From positions 2,356,001-2,420,000 of the forward strand of contig CAVQTR010000003.1 of the NCBI GenBank assembly GCA_963716685.1: a stretch of DNA of 64,000 bases, written 5' to 3'. The notes beneath the pieces were generated by a model that was not told where the DNA came from, did not search any database, and worked only from the letters and a program-made list of their open reading frames with translations. The position numbers and the translations under genes are program-made. This DNA is from JALYXI01 sp963716685. Its GTDB lineage: Bacteria > Acidobacteriota > Terriglobia > Bryobacterales > Bryobacteraceae. How positions within the stretch are numbered: position 1 is the stretch's first letter; every line of letters starts with the position of its first letter. This document shows, in pieces, positions 19,587 through 31,602 of this stretch.

Positions 19587-20909
19587 TTAGGGTTTCACCA
19601 CTCTTCCATCAATGGTGCGGTCGGTATTGTACGCGCCGCCATTGCGGATGGGACCCATCGGATTCTTCGCGGCCAGTTCCTCATTGATATCCAGTCCAAG
19701 CCCGGGCCTTCCGCTGCCATACAGGTAGCCTTTGCGGATTTCGCCCATGCCGGGGAACATCTCATGAACCAGCGGCGGAAAGTGGTTTTCTTCCTGAATG
19801 CCGAAGGCGGAGCTGGAGATATCCACGTGATAACTGGCGATCTGGTTGACCGGATCGTTCTCGCCGCCCTCCTGAAACGCGGTGTGCACCCCGAAGATCT
19901 CGCAGAGCGTCACCAGTTTGCGAATGGGCGTGATGCCGCCCGTGGCCGCGACGCGGCAGCGGATGAAATCGATCAGGCGGTCCATGATCAGCGGGATGGT
20001 CTCGTAAGGGTGCGAGAACACCTCGCCCACGGCCTGCGGAGTAGTGCAAATCTGGCGGATGTTGCGGTAGTAGGCCAGCTGCTCGGGCGGCAGGATGTCT
20101 TCGACAAAGAACATCTGGTAAGGCTGCAGCCGGCGAGCCAGCTCCACGGCGTTCATGCCGGTCATGTGCGAGTGGACGTCGTGGATCAGCTTGGGCGCGA
20201 ATCCGGCTTTGGCGCGGAGGTATTCGAAGACGGGCGGGATCGTGTCGATGTACAGGTCTTCGTCAAAAGCGATGCCCTGGTAGCCGCCCTCGGCCCGGTT
20301 TCCCTGCCCCGGTGCGATGAAACCGCCGCCGCCGTAACCACCTTCGCCGTACTGGATGCGCACATGGCGGTAGCCGGCGGCGAGAGATTTCTGGAGCGTC
20401 TCGAGGCATTCCTCTTTGGTTTTGCCGCCCTGGTGATCGTAGACAGGCACGGCATCGTGCGCTTTTCCGCCCAGCAGATCGTAAACCGGCATGCCGGCGC
20501 GCTTGCCCTTGATATCCCAGAGCGCCATATCCATGGCCGACAGCACGTTGTTGTTCACCGGGCCATTGCGCCAGTAAGTGCGCATCTGCGCGGCCTGCCA
20601 GAGATCCTCGATGCGGTCGGGATCGCGGCCGATGAGCCACGGCTTCAGGTGGCTCTCGAGCGCGGCAATCACCGCCATGGTCTGGTAATTGTTGTTGGCC
20701 GTGCCGATGCCGTACAGGCCGGGTTCGCTGGTGATCACCTTGACGAACACCCAGCGGTAATTGCGGCCGCCGTTAGTCGTGATGATCTTGACGTCTTTGA
20801 TGGTCAGCGGCGGCAGGCCGGTGGTTTTGCGCGCCACCTCCTGCGCCACGGCGGCTGGCATCAGGGGAACGGCTGCCAGTGCTTTTTTGATCAGTTCTCT
20901 GCGGTTCAT
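19587..20909 (-). CDS. Enolase-superfamily D-mannonate dehydratase-like (ManD/RspA) protein, exported
   Basis: About 440 residues from the ATG at 20909, which follows GAGG and lies four bases after the stop of the GDSL-DUF1080 gene. The body resembles ManD/RspA: LIGRDPDRIEDLWQ, DMALWDIKGKRAGMPVYDLLGGK, and metal ligands spaced as in ManD at Asp244 (DVHSH, with His246), Glu270 (FFVEDILPPE) and Glu296 (VGEVFSH). The 26-residue spacing on both sides equals that of the characterised family. ManD enzymes dehydrate D-mannonate or D-gluconate, and many RspA-like members are weakly active. The N-terminal segment MNRRELIKKALAAVPLMPAA looks like an export signal, unusual for this cytoplasmic family. 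An upstream extension seen in the open frame overlaps the previous gene and is rejected. Confidence 0.82.
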   Translation of the reverse strand: MNRRELIKKALAAVPLMPAAVAQEVARKTTGLPPLTIKDVKIITTNGGRNYRWVFVKVITSEPGLYGIGTANNNYQTMAVIAALESHLKPWLIGRDPDRIEDLWQAAQMRTYWRNGPVNNNVLSAMDMALWDIKGKRAGMPVYDLLGGKAHDAVPVYDHQGGKTKEECLETLQKSLAAGYRHVRIQYGEGGYGGGGFIAPGQGNRAEGGYQGIAFDEDLYIDTIPPVFEYLRAKAGFAPKLIHDVHSHMTGMNAVELARRLQPYQMFFVEDILPPEQLAYYRNIRQICTTPQAVGEVFSHPYETIPLIMDRLIDFIRCRVAATGGITPIRKLVTLCEIFGVHTAFQEGGENDPVNQIASYHVDISSSAFGIQEENHFPPLVHEMFPGMGEIRKGYLYGSGRPGLGLDINEELAAKNPMGPIRNGGAYNTDRTIDGRVVKP

Positions 20910-20913
20910 TAGC

Positions 20914-22365
20914 TTACCTCTGCTTCTGCGAAGCCACACTGATTTCCCGGAACCAGACAGTGGCATTCCCGCCATGGTGCTGCACGGCAATGTAACCGCT
21001 GTCCGGGCGCGGTCCGCGGTCGGGTTCGTAACGTCCGTTCTTGGGCGGAACGGGTGAGGTTCCGTCGTAATCCGTGACCACCGTTCCGTTGAGCGTCACG
21101 ACCGTGCGCGGGCCCGCCAGCCGGATCTCGAGCGTGTTCCATTCACCCGCCGGTTTGTATGGACGCGCTATGGCTTTGGTCATGGAATAGAGCACCCCGG
21201 TGCAGTGCCAATCGTCTGACGATTCGTCGATCTGCACTTCGATGCCGCGATTGATAGCGTCGTCTTCGGACTTCGGCCGGTCCGGGATGCGGATGAAAAG
21301 GCCGGAATTGGCCCTGGGATCGGAGACTTTGTACACCATACGGATCGTGGTGTTGCCGAACTTCTCGGGCGTGTACCAGAGGTCGTCTTCCGGGGAATCG
21401 GGAAGGGAAACCAGGATGCCGTTCTCAATGCGAAAGCCCGGGGGCTCGTTGGCCGGAGCGCCTTCATGACGGGGAATGCGGGACCAGCCTGTCAGGTTTT
21501 TGCCGTTGAACAGCTGGCGGCGGGCGGGTTCGTCAGCGGCGGAGTTCATCAGCGCCTGGTAGAGCTTCTCCCCCACCACCTTGTGAACGGCGGCGGAGGG
21601 ATGGCCGGCATGGTAGTAGTAATAGGCCTCTGGCGTGGCGCAGGGTTTGGCGTCTTCGTCGAAGATCTCGCGTCCGGCGCAGGCATCGGTGGTGTTGGCG
21701 ATACCGTAACGCGCCGGTTCGCGCATCACTTCGTCCATGTACGGACCCCAGTCGCTCATGGCGATGGAGACATCGGGGAACTCGGCGCGGATATCGGCGG
21801 GAATCCGGTCGAGCGCCGGGTTCAGGCGGCGCCCCACTTCGCTGAACGCGGGGATCGCGACCGGGAGACGAGCGATCAGGAAGCGGCGCGCGCCGAGGCC
21901 GTGGAGCGTGCGGATCTCGCCTTCCAAATTGGCGACGGTCTGCTCGCTCGGAAGGCGTTTGTCATTCAAACCTCCGGCGATAAAGAAGAGCGTGCGCTCC
22001 GGCGGGAACGAAATGACGTGGGACTGGACGCGGCTGGCGAAATCGTCCACCTGATTGCGCATGCCAAGCCCCAGCAGCGCCCCTTTGGCGCGGCGTCCGG
22101 AGCCGCTGCCTGTACCGGCTCCGCTGACCGCGAAGTTTAGGCTGTGGTTCCCGGCATTGGAAGCGTTCGCGGGCAGCAGATGAATGTTCAGCCGCTCCGC
22201 CAGCCGGGCGACCGCGGTGGGCCCGTTGCCATCAATGTAGCCGGCGCCAGTATCGGAATAGCTGTCACCGAAGACGTACATTCGCTCGGGCGGCGGCAAA
22301 GCTGCCCCGCCGCCGCTCGGAAAGGATGAGAAAAGCACGCACAGAGAAAGAATTCTGCCGAACAT
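20914..22365 (-). CDS. SGNH/GDSL hydrolase fused to DUF1080
   Basis: About 483 residues from the ATG at 22365. A signal peptide (FGRILSLCVLFSSFPSGGG) leads into an SGNH/GDSL esterase domain with the nucleophile block YVFGDSYSDTG (Ser35), LNFAVSGAG, FFIAGGLNDKR and a late HPSAAVHK histidine. From about residue 290 a DUF1080 (3-keto-disaccharide hydrolase) domain begins at LFNGKNLTGW. It continues with DLWYTPEKFGNTTIRMVYKV (beta-jellyroll) and NSGLFIRIPD. A fused esterase plus DUF1080 suggests removal of acyl groups from a glycan combined with binding or cleavage of oxidised sugars. It is the first gene of a two-gene unit with the ManD-like gene. Alternative starts up to 22386 exist but lack support. 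Confidence 0.85.
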   Translation of the reverse strand: MFGRILSLCVLFSSFPSGGGAALPPPERMYVFGDSYSDTGAGYIDGNGPTAVARLAERLNIHLLPANASNAGNHSLNFAVSGAGTGSGSGRRAKGALLGLGMRNQVDDFASRVQSHVISFPPERTLFFIAGGLNDKRLPSEQTVANLEGEIRTLHGLGARRFLIARLPVAIPAFSEVGRRLNPALDRIPADIRAEFPDVSIAMSDWGPYMDEVMREPARYGIANTTDACAGREIFDEDAKPCATPEAYYYYHAGHPSAAVHKVVGEKLYQALMNSAADEPARRQLFNGKNLTGWSRIPRHEGAPANEPPGFRIENGILVSLPDSPEDDLWYTPEKFGNTTIRMVYKVSDPRANSGLFIRIPDRPKSEDDAINRGIEVQIDESSDDWHCTGVLYSMTKAIARPYKPAGEWNTLEIRLAGPRTVVTLNGTVVTDYDGTSPVPPKNGRYEPDRGPRPDSGYIAVQHHGGNATVWFREISVASQKQR

Positions 22366-22394
22366 AACTTTGGGTGGGCGCGTCAAAACACCTC

Positions 22395-22409
22395 TTCATA
22401 TATCATGAA
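22395..22409. promoter_or_regulatory. Small palindrome between divergent genes
   Basis: TTCAT and ATGAA arms flank five bases in the 39-base gap between the GDSL-DUF1080 gene and the divergent cytochrome gene, overlapping the latter's ATG. It could be an operator, but the site is short and may be chance. Confidence 0.22.
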
Positions 22410-25400
22410 TCCAGCAATGTCGCTGCCCCGTGTTGTTTTTGCAATTTTGGCCCTGTCTGCCGTACCCGCCGCAGGTGCTTCCACCCCCTCGCTGGATCGC
22501 CAGTTCGATCAGACTGTTCGGCCCTACGTGACGAAATACTGCGTGGGCTGCCACAGCGGACAAACGCCTGCCGCGCAGTTTGATTTGAAGAGTTACGCGA
22601 CCCTGAGTCAGGTGGAGCAGGACTATCCGCGCTGGGCGCTGGTGATGGAGCGGATGAACGCGAAGGAGATGCCGCCGAAGCCCCTGCCGCAGCCTCCCGC
22701 CGATGCCAGCAAGCACGTGATCGACTGGATTCAGGCAGTGCGCGCGGAAGAGGTGCGGAAGTCCGCCGGCGACCCCGGGCTGGTGCTCGCACGTCGGCTG
22801 AGCAACGCCGAGTACAACTACACCGTTCGCGACCTGACCGGGCATGACATGCAGGTCACGCGGGAGTTTCCGATCGATCCCGCCAATTCTGCTGGATTCG
22901 ACAACTCGGGCGAGTCGCTGACCATGTCGCCGTCGCTGCTGAACAAATATCTGCAGGCCGCGCGCGCTGTGGCAGACCACATGGTGCTGACGCCCGACGG
23001 GATTGACTTCGCGCCTTATCCCAATGCTGGCGGAATCGGATCGCGAGAAGTACGCCATCCAGCGGATCATAAGCTTCTACGCGCGCCAGCCCACTAATTA
23101 CGCGGACTATTTCGAGGCGGCGTGGCGGTTCCAGCACCGGAGGGCGCTGGGCAAACCCGGCGCGACGCTGGCTTCCATTGCGGCGGACTCGAAGATCAGC
23201 CCCCATTACCTGACGCTGGTTTGGGGCATTCTGCAGGATAAGGATGCTCTGGGTCCCGTTGCGAAGCTGCAGACCATGTTTCACGGGCTGCCCGCTCCCG
23301 GCTCGGGAGATCAGGACGCCCTGCTCGCCAAATGCGGCGAGATGCGCGATTTCGTCACCCGCATCCGCGCCCACACCGCTATGCAGTTTTCGGCGCCGAA
23401 AGTGCGCGGCTTGCCGGCCGGATCGCAGCCGCTGCTGAACTGGAAGCTGAAGGAATACGCGGAGCACCGCTTGCAGAGTGATCCGGCGGACCTGCGCAAC
23501 GATACCGAACCCGCGCCGGTGGTTCCGGAGATCCCGAAGTATGCCGGTCTTCACCAGGAAGCGGCCCCGCGATGGGCGGCGCTTTCCGCCAAGGCCCGCG
23601 CGGGCGATACCGATCTGATTGTCCCGGCGGCCGAGCGCAGCCGGTATGAAGCGGCATTCGCGCGCTTTGCTTCCGTGTTTCCCGACACATTCTACGTCAC
23701 GGAGCGCGGCCGGTATTTCCCCGACGATTCGCAGGATAAAGGCCGGCTGCTGAGCGCCGGTTACCACAGCGTGGTGGGCTTCTGGCGCGACGATCAGCCG
23801 CTGATGCAGCTGGTTTTGGACGAAAAGGGCCGCAAGGAACTGGACCGGCTCTGGGACGAGTTCGATTTCAGTGCCAACTTTACCGCGCGCACCTGGGTGC
23901 AGTACTTCTTCAACCAGAGCGGCGAAGTACAGGGCCACGGCGCGGAATCCGCCACGGCGCGTCCGCCGGATCACGAAGTCACCGACGAGCCGGTAATTCT
24001 GGCAATGCGCGATGCCTATCTTGCCAAAGCGGCGGCGAATCCCGACAATTCTCCGGTCGCTGCCGAGGCAATCCGCTACCACTTCGAGCGGATGAATTCC
24101 ATCCTGCGCGGTCTGGAAAAGGAACACGCTGCGGCCGAGCCGAAGCACCTGGAAGCGCTGCTGCGGTTCGCGGCGCATGCCTATCGCCGGCCGCTGACTC
24201 AGGCCGAACAAGACGATCTGATCGGCTACTATCACACGCTGCGCACCAAAAACGAGCTGACGCATGAAGACGCCATTCGCGATTCCCTCGTCAGGCATCC
24301 TGATGTCGCCGGACTTCCTCTACCGCCTCGATCTGCTGGACCCGGCGGTCACCTCCAAAGGATCGTTGAATAAAGCAGTGGCGCTAAAGACCTCCGCGGC
24401 GAAGAACTCCGCGGTTCCGGCGCGGCCGCTTTCGGCGTACTGCGCTGGCCAGCCGCCTAAGCTACTTCCTGTGGTCCAGCATGCCCGACGATGAGCTTCT
24501 GCGGCACGCGGCCTCCGGCGATCTGGAGCGCCCCGACGTGCTGCTGGCGCAGACCCGCCGCATGTTGAAAGATGGGCGCGTGAGCGGGCTGGCGACTGAG
24601 TTTACCGGCAACTGGCTGGATTTCCGGCACTTTGAAACGAATAACTCGGTGGACCGCGAGCGCTTCCCCGCCTTCAACAACGACCTGCGCGAGGCCATGT
24701 TCCAGGAGCCGGTGCATTTCGTGGAAGACGCGGTGCGGCACGACCGTTCGGTCCTGGATCTGGTGTACGGCAATTACACCTTCGTGAACCCGGCGCTTGC
24801 GAAACACTACGGCATGCCCGAGGTGAAGGGCGACATGGATACCTGGGTGCGCGTGGACGATGCGGAGAAATACGGCCGCGGCGGCCTGCTGCCTATGGCG
24901 GTGTTTCTGACGCAGAATTCGCCAGGGCTGCGAACCAGCCCGGTGAAACGCGGACACTGGGTGGTGCAGCGCGTTTTGGGCGAAGTGATTCCGCCTCCGC
25001 CGCCGGTCGTTCCCGAGCTGCCGAGCGATGAAGCGAAATCCGACCTGCCGGTGCGCGAGATGCTGGCGAAGCATCGTGAAAACCCGATGTGCGCCGCCTG
25101 CCACGCCCGCTTCGATTCCTTCGGTCTGGCCTTTGAAGGTTATGGCCCGGTGGGCAGCGCGCGCAGCAAAGATCTCGCCGGACGCCCCGTGGATACCGCT
25201 GTCACTTACCCCGGCGGCACCACCGGCAGCGGCTTCGAAGGCCTGCAGAAATTCATTCGCGAGTACCGACAGCAAAGAGTTCGTCGATAATTTGAGCCGC
25301 AAGCTGTTGGCCTACGCGCTGAACCGGTCGCTGCAGCTCTCCGACGAAAGCCTGCTGGACAAAATGGAGACGCGGCTCGCCGCCGATCAGTACCGGTTCG

Positions 25401-25501
25401 ATTCGCTGATGGAAACGATTGTGACCAGTCCGCAATTCTTAAATAAACGCATTCCCGAAGCTCGCGATACACGCGAAGCTCAAACCAGGAAGGGTGATTG
25501 A
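22405..25501 (+). pseudogene. DUF1587/1592/1588/1585 cytochrome, four frame breaks (module A)
   Basis: Read through its frame breaks, this is a complete protein of about 1,030 residues. It has a signal peptide, a haem motif CVGCH, DUF1587 (LSNAEYNYTVRDLTGHDM), DUF1592/1595 (YRRPLTQAEQDDLIGYY, MSPDFLYRLDLL), and DUF1588 with a second motif CAACH in NPMCAACHARFDSFGLAFE. DUF1585 ends it (FVDNLSRKLLAYALNRSL). The reading frame moves forward by one base four times, near 23023, 24295, 24441 and 25273. At each point dropping one base restores the expected family sequence, for example AFAPYP joining LAESDREKY. There are no other stops and no loss of motifs. It may be a real recent pseudogene, but single-base insertion errors look more likely. 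Its partner DUF1552 gene follows after two bases. Confidence 0.8.
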
Positions 25502-25503
25502 TA

Positions 25504-26838
25504 ATGGCTCGAACGACGAAAAACTCCGCTCCTCGCATCTCCCGCCGCACCGTGCTGCGCGGGGTGGGCTGCACCATGGCCCTTCCCTGGATGGAGTCCC
25601 TGCACGCCTTGGCGGACACACCATCCGCTTCCGCGTTTCCCAAGCGTTTCGGCGTGATGTTTCTCGGGAACGGCATCAATGAAGATCACTGGAGCGCCGA
25701 AGGACAGGGCGCTTCCATGGCTCTGGGCAAAACCCTGCAGCCGCTCGAACCGCTGAAGCAGAAGATCAACGTCGTCGACGGCCTGTTCGTAAAGGCGCTG
25801 ACGGGCCAGGGCATCCATCCGGCGACAGACCGGCAGCCTGCTTTCGGGCGCGCACATCTCGAAAGGCGCCATCATCCATTCCGGCATCAGCATAGACCAG
25901 ATGATCGCGAACCACGTGGGCGAGGACACACCGCAGTCGAGCATCGTGCTGGCCTGCGAGCAGCCCATGACCGGCTATCACGAGACCAACTTCTCGATGG
26001 CCTACAGCTCGCACATCTCCTGGCAAAGTCCGGATTCGCCGGTGCCGGTGGAAGTGTACCCGTCGCTCGCCTGGGACAATCTGTTTGATAACCGCGGCAG
26101 CCTGCTGAATATCAGCATCCTGGACCGCGTGAAGGAACGCGCCGCCGACCTGAGCCGCAAGATCAGCTCGACCGACAAGGGCAAGCTGGACGAATACCTC
26201 ACCAGCGTGCGCGAAGTGGAGAAGCGCGTGGAAGGCATGCGCAAGGGCAAGGAAAGTGCCGAAGACGCGGCCAAGGCGAAGAACACCATCGCCGCTACTA
26301 TGGAACGGCCGGCCAACGGCCTGCCCGAAGATCTGCGCGACCATGCGCGGCTGATGTGCGACATCATCGCCATCGCGTTCCAGACCAACAAGACGCGCGT
26401 GGCGTCACTGATCATTTCCCGCGACCTCTCGGCCATGTATTACCCGTTCCTCGAAGTGAAGGAAGGGCACCATGCGGCCTCGCACAACAACAATTCAGAT
26501 GGCTACGAGCGCATCGCCCGCTTCCACGTCAGCCAGTACGCCTATCTGGCGCACGAAGCTGGACAGCATGAAGGAAGGCAACGGCACCGTTCTCGATAAC
26601 ACCTGCCTGATGTTCCTTTCCAACCTGTGGATTGGGCGCAAGCACGACAACTTCCGGTTGCCGCTGATTCTGGCGGGCGGCCTGGGCGGCACGCTCGAGA
26701 CCGGACGGACGCTGAATTATCTGAAGGCAGGCGAACGACAATCGCAAGATGTGCAGCCTGTACCTGTCGCTGATGGACCGTTTCGGCATTAAGCTGGAAC
26801 AGTTCGGCGACGCTCAGAACCGCCTCGAAGGGATCTAA
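25504..26838 (+). pseudogene. DUF1552 protein, three frame breaks (module A)
   Basis: A DUF1552 homologue of about 445 residues when repaired. It begins with a Tat-like segment (SRRTVLRGVGCTMALPWMESLHAL) and keeps FGVMFLGNGINEDHW, GAHISKGAIIHSGISIDQMI, ELRDHARLMCDI-like helices and LDNTCLMFLSNLWIGRKHDN. Three one-base forward shifts occur near 25825 (GCG-A-CAG), 26555 (CAC-G-AAG) and 26733 (GGC-G-AAC). Removing the single base restores sequence that matches the intact copy at 26869-28221 on the other strand. DUF1552 genes pair with DUF1587-1595 cytochromes and have no assigned reaction. The start at ATG 25504 is chosen because it directly begins the signal sequence. Confidence 0.8.
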
Positions 26839-26860
26839 ATCCCTCCGAGGCACTTTTGTT
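26822..26860. terminator. Intrinsic terminator shared by two convergent DUF1552 genes
   Basis: A 13-pair stem with one mismatch: arms GCCTCGAAGGGAT and ATCCCTCCGAGGC, loop CTAA. It is followed by ACTTTTGTTTG. The stop codon of module A lies in the loop. The T-run serves the plus strand; the stem could also slow transcription from the minus strand. Confidence 0.75.
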
Positions 26861-26868
26861 TGTGAGAC

Positions 26869-28221
<1,353 letters not shown>

Positions 28222-28224
28222 TGG

Positions 28225-31200
28225 TTACCTGCCTTTTCGGAGATTCATTAGTTTGGCTGATGTGGTTCGGACGGGCGCGTTTTCACGGCCGAGACGGTTA
28301 CGGAACTGACGACTGGTGATGATGTCGGTGACCAGTTCGGAAAACGGCGCGTTGCCGCCCGCCGCCACCATGCGATCGATCAGCGGGTAATCCGATGGCA
28401 GAATGGTGCGCCCCAGAGAGTAGCCGATCATCTTCATCGCCAGCGTGCGGCGGATCTGTTCATCCTTGCTCTGCAGATACTGCAGCAGACCATTGGTCCC
28501 CACGATATCCACCTGATCGAGCGTCTTGCTGGAATCGTCAATCGGCTTGCCGTCGGCATACTTCTCGCGCCAGCGGCCGGTGGAATCGTAATGCTCGAGC
28601 GGGAAGCCCATGGGATCGATGCGCGTGTGGCATCCGGCGCAGGTGGCGTTGCGCTTGTGCGCTTCCAGCTTGTCATGCAGCGAAAGACCGCCGAAGAGCT
28701 TGTCGTCGGCCGGAATGGAGCCGGCATCGGCGGGCGGCGGCGGAGTCGGCGTTCCCAGAATGCGGCGGAGCACAAAATCCCCGCGCTTCACCGGGCTGGT
28801 GCGCAGCGGCGCGGAAGTGGTGGTCAGCACCGTGCCCAGGCGCAGCAAACCGCCGCGCTCCATGGCATTCGCGCCATCCACTTTCTCCATCTCCGCGCCG
28901 GCTTTCACGTTCTTGTCGACGCCGTAATATTTCGCGAGCGTCTTGTTCAGGAAAGTGTAATCCGCCGAGAGCAGCTCCCGCACGGGACGGTCATGGCGCA
29001 CGATGTATTCGAAGAAGGAAACCGATTCGTCATACATCGCCGTCTTCACTTCTTCGGTGAACTCCGGGTAGCGGCCGGTATCCACGCCGCGATACTGATC
29101 GAAATGGTAGAAGCCCAGCCACTGGCCGAAGAACTCGGTCGAGAGGCGGCGCGCCTTGGGGTCGGCCAGCATGCGCTTGATCTGCTGCGCGCAGCTGCGG
29201 CGCGCTGCTCAGCTCGCCTGCGGAAGCGGCGCGGCGCAGTTCGGTGTCCGGGATCGACGACCAGAGGAAGAAGCTCATGCGGCTGGCGAGTTCCCAGTCG
29301 TTGAGCGGCTTGACCGTGGCTTCGTTCAGCGGCAGCTCCACGCGATAAAGGAAAGCCGGGGAGACCAGGATGCGCGTCAGGAGCGCGCGGATCGCCTTGG
29401 TGTGGTCCTTCTCGGAAAGCATGGTCTGCCGGTAAAACGCGCGCAGGCCGGCAGTTTCCTGCTCGGTCAGGGGCCGCCGCCACGCCTGGCTGGCAAACTT
29501 CAGGCAATCTTCCACGTGTTCGGGATGGGAGGCTACTTCTGCCGCCGTCACCTTCAGATACTCTTCGCGAATCGGCTGGACGAACTCGCGCGCTTCGGCC
29601 GGCATGGCCGATACCTGCGCCGCTGTCAGATCCGCCATCTTGCGGCTCTTCAGGTTCAGGTGAAAGTGATCCACCAGCAGCGCCAGATAGGCGTCGTAGT
29701 AGTCGAAGGAGGAGTACAGATCCGTCCACGCGCGGTCGAGGCGCTGCCGCGTGGCCGCGTCGACCATATATTCCGCGAAGAACTGATCGTCGCGGTGATA
29801 TTTCACGTTGGTATCGAACGCGTCGTGCTCGGGGGTGTTATACGTGGCGTCGAACGGCAGCGGCGGCGGGTCTTTATCCGCGGGAGTGGGCTCGCTGTGG
29901 GAGTTGGGCGGCAGCAGATCGACAAACTGCAGGACGCCGGCCTTGAACTCGCGCGAGCCCGCGCTCTGGGGATCACCCAGCAGCGCGTGAATCGGAATGC
30001 CTCTCACCGGTCCATCGGCGCGATCGGAGAACGTCACGCGCACCACGTGCTGCGGATTGCTGCCCACCGCGGCATCCACCTCCAGCAGGACGCCGAAAGC
30101 GCCCGGAGGAACAGTGAGTTCAACGGACGTGGATCCTTCGGCGGCGAAATCACCCGGCGCTACCTCGTTGCCCTTCAAACTCTCGCCGAACTTCAGCTTG
30201 CTGACCATCTCGGGAGAGAGAAAATCCTTCAACGGAATCTTCGGGCCCACGGGACCCTTGCCCTTGCCGCCAGCCGGAACGCCGCCGGTGCGCACCACGA
30301 CCATGGCGTTGCGCCAGATCACAATCGGCTTTTCAGGGGAGTTCGGCGAAACGGAATCGACGTTCAGGTACACCTTGGCTGGTCCGGAAGAAGCGGCTTT
30401 CCCCTTGCCATTGGGCCTGCCGCCGATGATGTAGTTGAAGTGGTGCGAAAGCTCGGGCCGCAGGGCCGCATCGGTGAAGATGAGCGGGCTTTCGTCGCCC
30501 GCGCCGCCAACTGCTTTATCGCCGCGCGCGAACAGCCAGCTGGGCCACGTGGTAACAAACTGTTCCAGATCCGCGCAGCCGGTGCGGGCCGCTGTTTCGG
30601 CCGCTTTGCGATCGCCGGAGACTTTGGGCAGGCGCTGCCAGCGGGCTTCCACTTCGGACGCCGGGTAGCGGAGCGAAGCAGTGGTCACCACCTTATATAG
30701 ATGCTGCGCAAATGCCGGGTTCACACCTTCGGCAGTGGCCAGGCTCGCCATGGTGGCGGCCGGTTTGCCAAGAGCCGCGCGATTCCGGTACTCCCAGGTC
30801 ACGAAAAACGCTTTGCGGTACTTGTCGAGTCCGAACGATTCCCCGCCCTCGCCCGAGACGGTGCGGAATCCGTAAGTGGCGTAGATATCTTTGATGCGGG
30901 TGATGGCCGCCAGCTCGAAGCCGGTCTTGCCAGGGTGCGTGAAGAATTCGATCGGCCCCGCGCCAATAACAGCATGGTCAGCCACCAGCTTCGCGGTTTC
31001 CAGGTACCGCTCGAGGCTGGCGTCCTGCATGAACTGGACGTCGCCGAAGTTCATGAACCCTTCGCCGCCCACCGTGTCATTCGCAAAATCGCGGCCGATA
31101 TCGAGATCGACGCCGGTCAGGTCTCGAATGGCATACCCGTACTCGCCGCCGGTGAGCCGCCGCATGGTGACACGGCCGGGATCGCCGGCATTTTTATTCG

Positions 31201-31516
31201 AAAAGGTGGTGAGCTCGGTGCGCACCCAGTTGATCGCCATGTGCCGCTGCGCCTCGGTCGGCTGCGGCAGGCCCTTGGGTGGCATGCGGTTCTGCTCCAG
31301 AACGGCGGCCACTTTCTGCCAGGACTGGAAGCCCTCGCCAACGGGGCTGGAAGTAAGTTTCAGCAGGCTCACGCCGGCCATACCGGCGCCCTTGCCATGA
31401 CATTGAAAACAGTATTGTTCGAAGACGGCCTTCGGGGTGGAAGGAACCTGTTCGGCGAACGCGGAAAGGCAGCCAAGCAGAAGTGCGCCGATGCGCGCGC
31501 TCCACAAAGAGCTCAT
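28225..31516 (-). pseudogene. DUF1587/1592/1588/1585 cytochrome, one frame break (module B)
   Basis: When read through a single frame break this is a full-length homologue of the module A cytochrome, about 1,095 residues. It has a signal peptide, haem motif CFQCH, DUF1587 (LTGGEYGYAIRDLTGVDL), a carbohydrate-binding-like beta insert, and DUF1592/1595 (AWRRPLTEQETAGLRAFY, SPAFLYRVELPL). DUF1588 contains CAGCH in NATCAGCHTRIDPMGFPLE, and DUF1585 ends it. The break is near 29188: QLR, one extra base, then QQIKRMLADPKARRLS in the next frame. The site lies in a small inverted repeat (CTGCGCGCAG), a place where sequencing errors are common. No other lesions are seen, so the gene may be intact in the organism. 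A good promoter lies just upstream. Confidence 0.82.
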
Positions 31517-31529
31517 AGTGTTAGGGCCT

Positions 31530-31558
31530 ATTTTATCTCTGTGGAGGCTGAATGTCGA
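31530..31558 (-). promoter_or_regulatory. Candidate sigma-70 promoter for module B
   Basis: TCGACA, 17 bases, TAAAAT on the minus strand: five of six matches in each element. The -10 box is only 13 bases before the ATG at 31516, so the untranslated leader would be about six bases, too short for a normal ribosome site. Confidence 0.55.
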
Positions 31559-31602
31559 ATTTGTGCTGGAACAGGCAGCGAGGCTGGTTAAGCCGAATCA
31601 TT

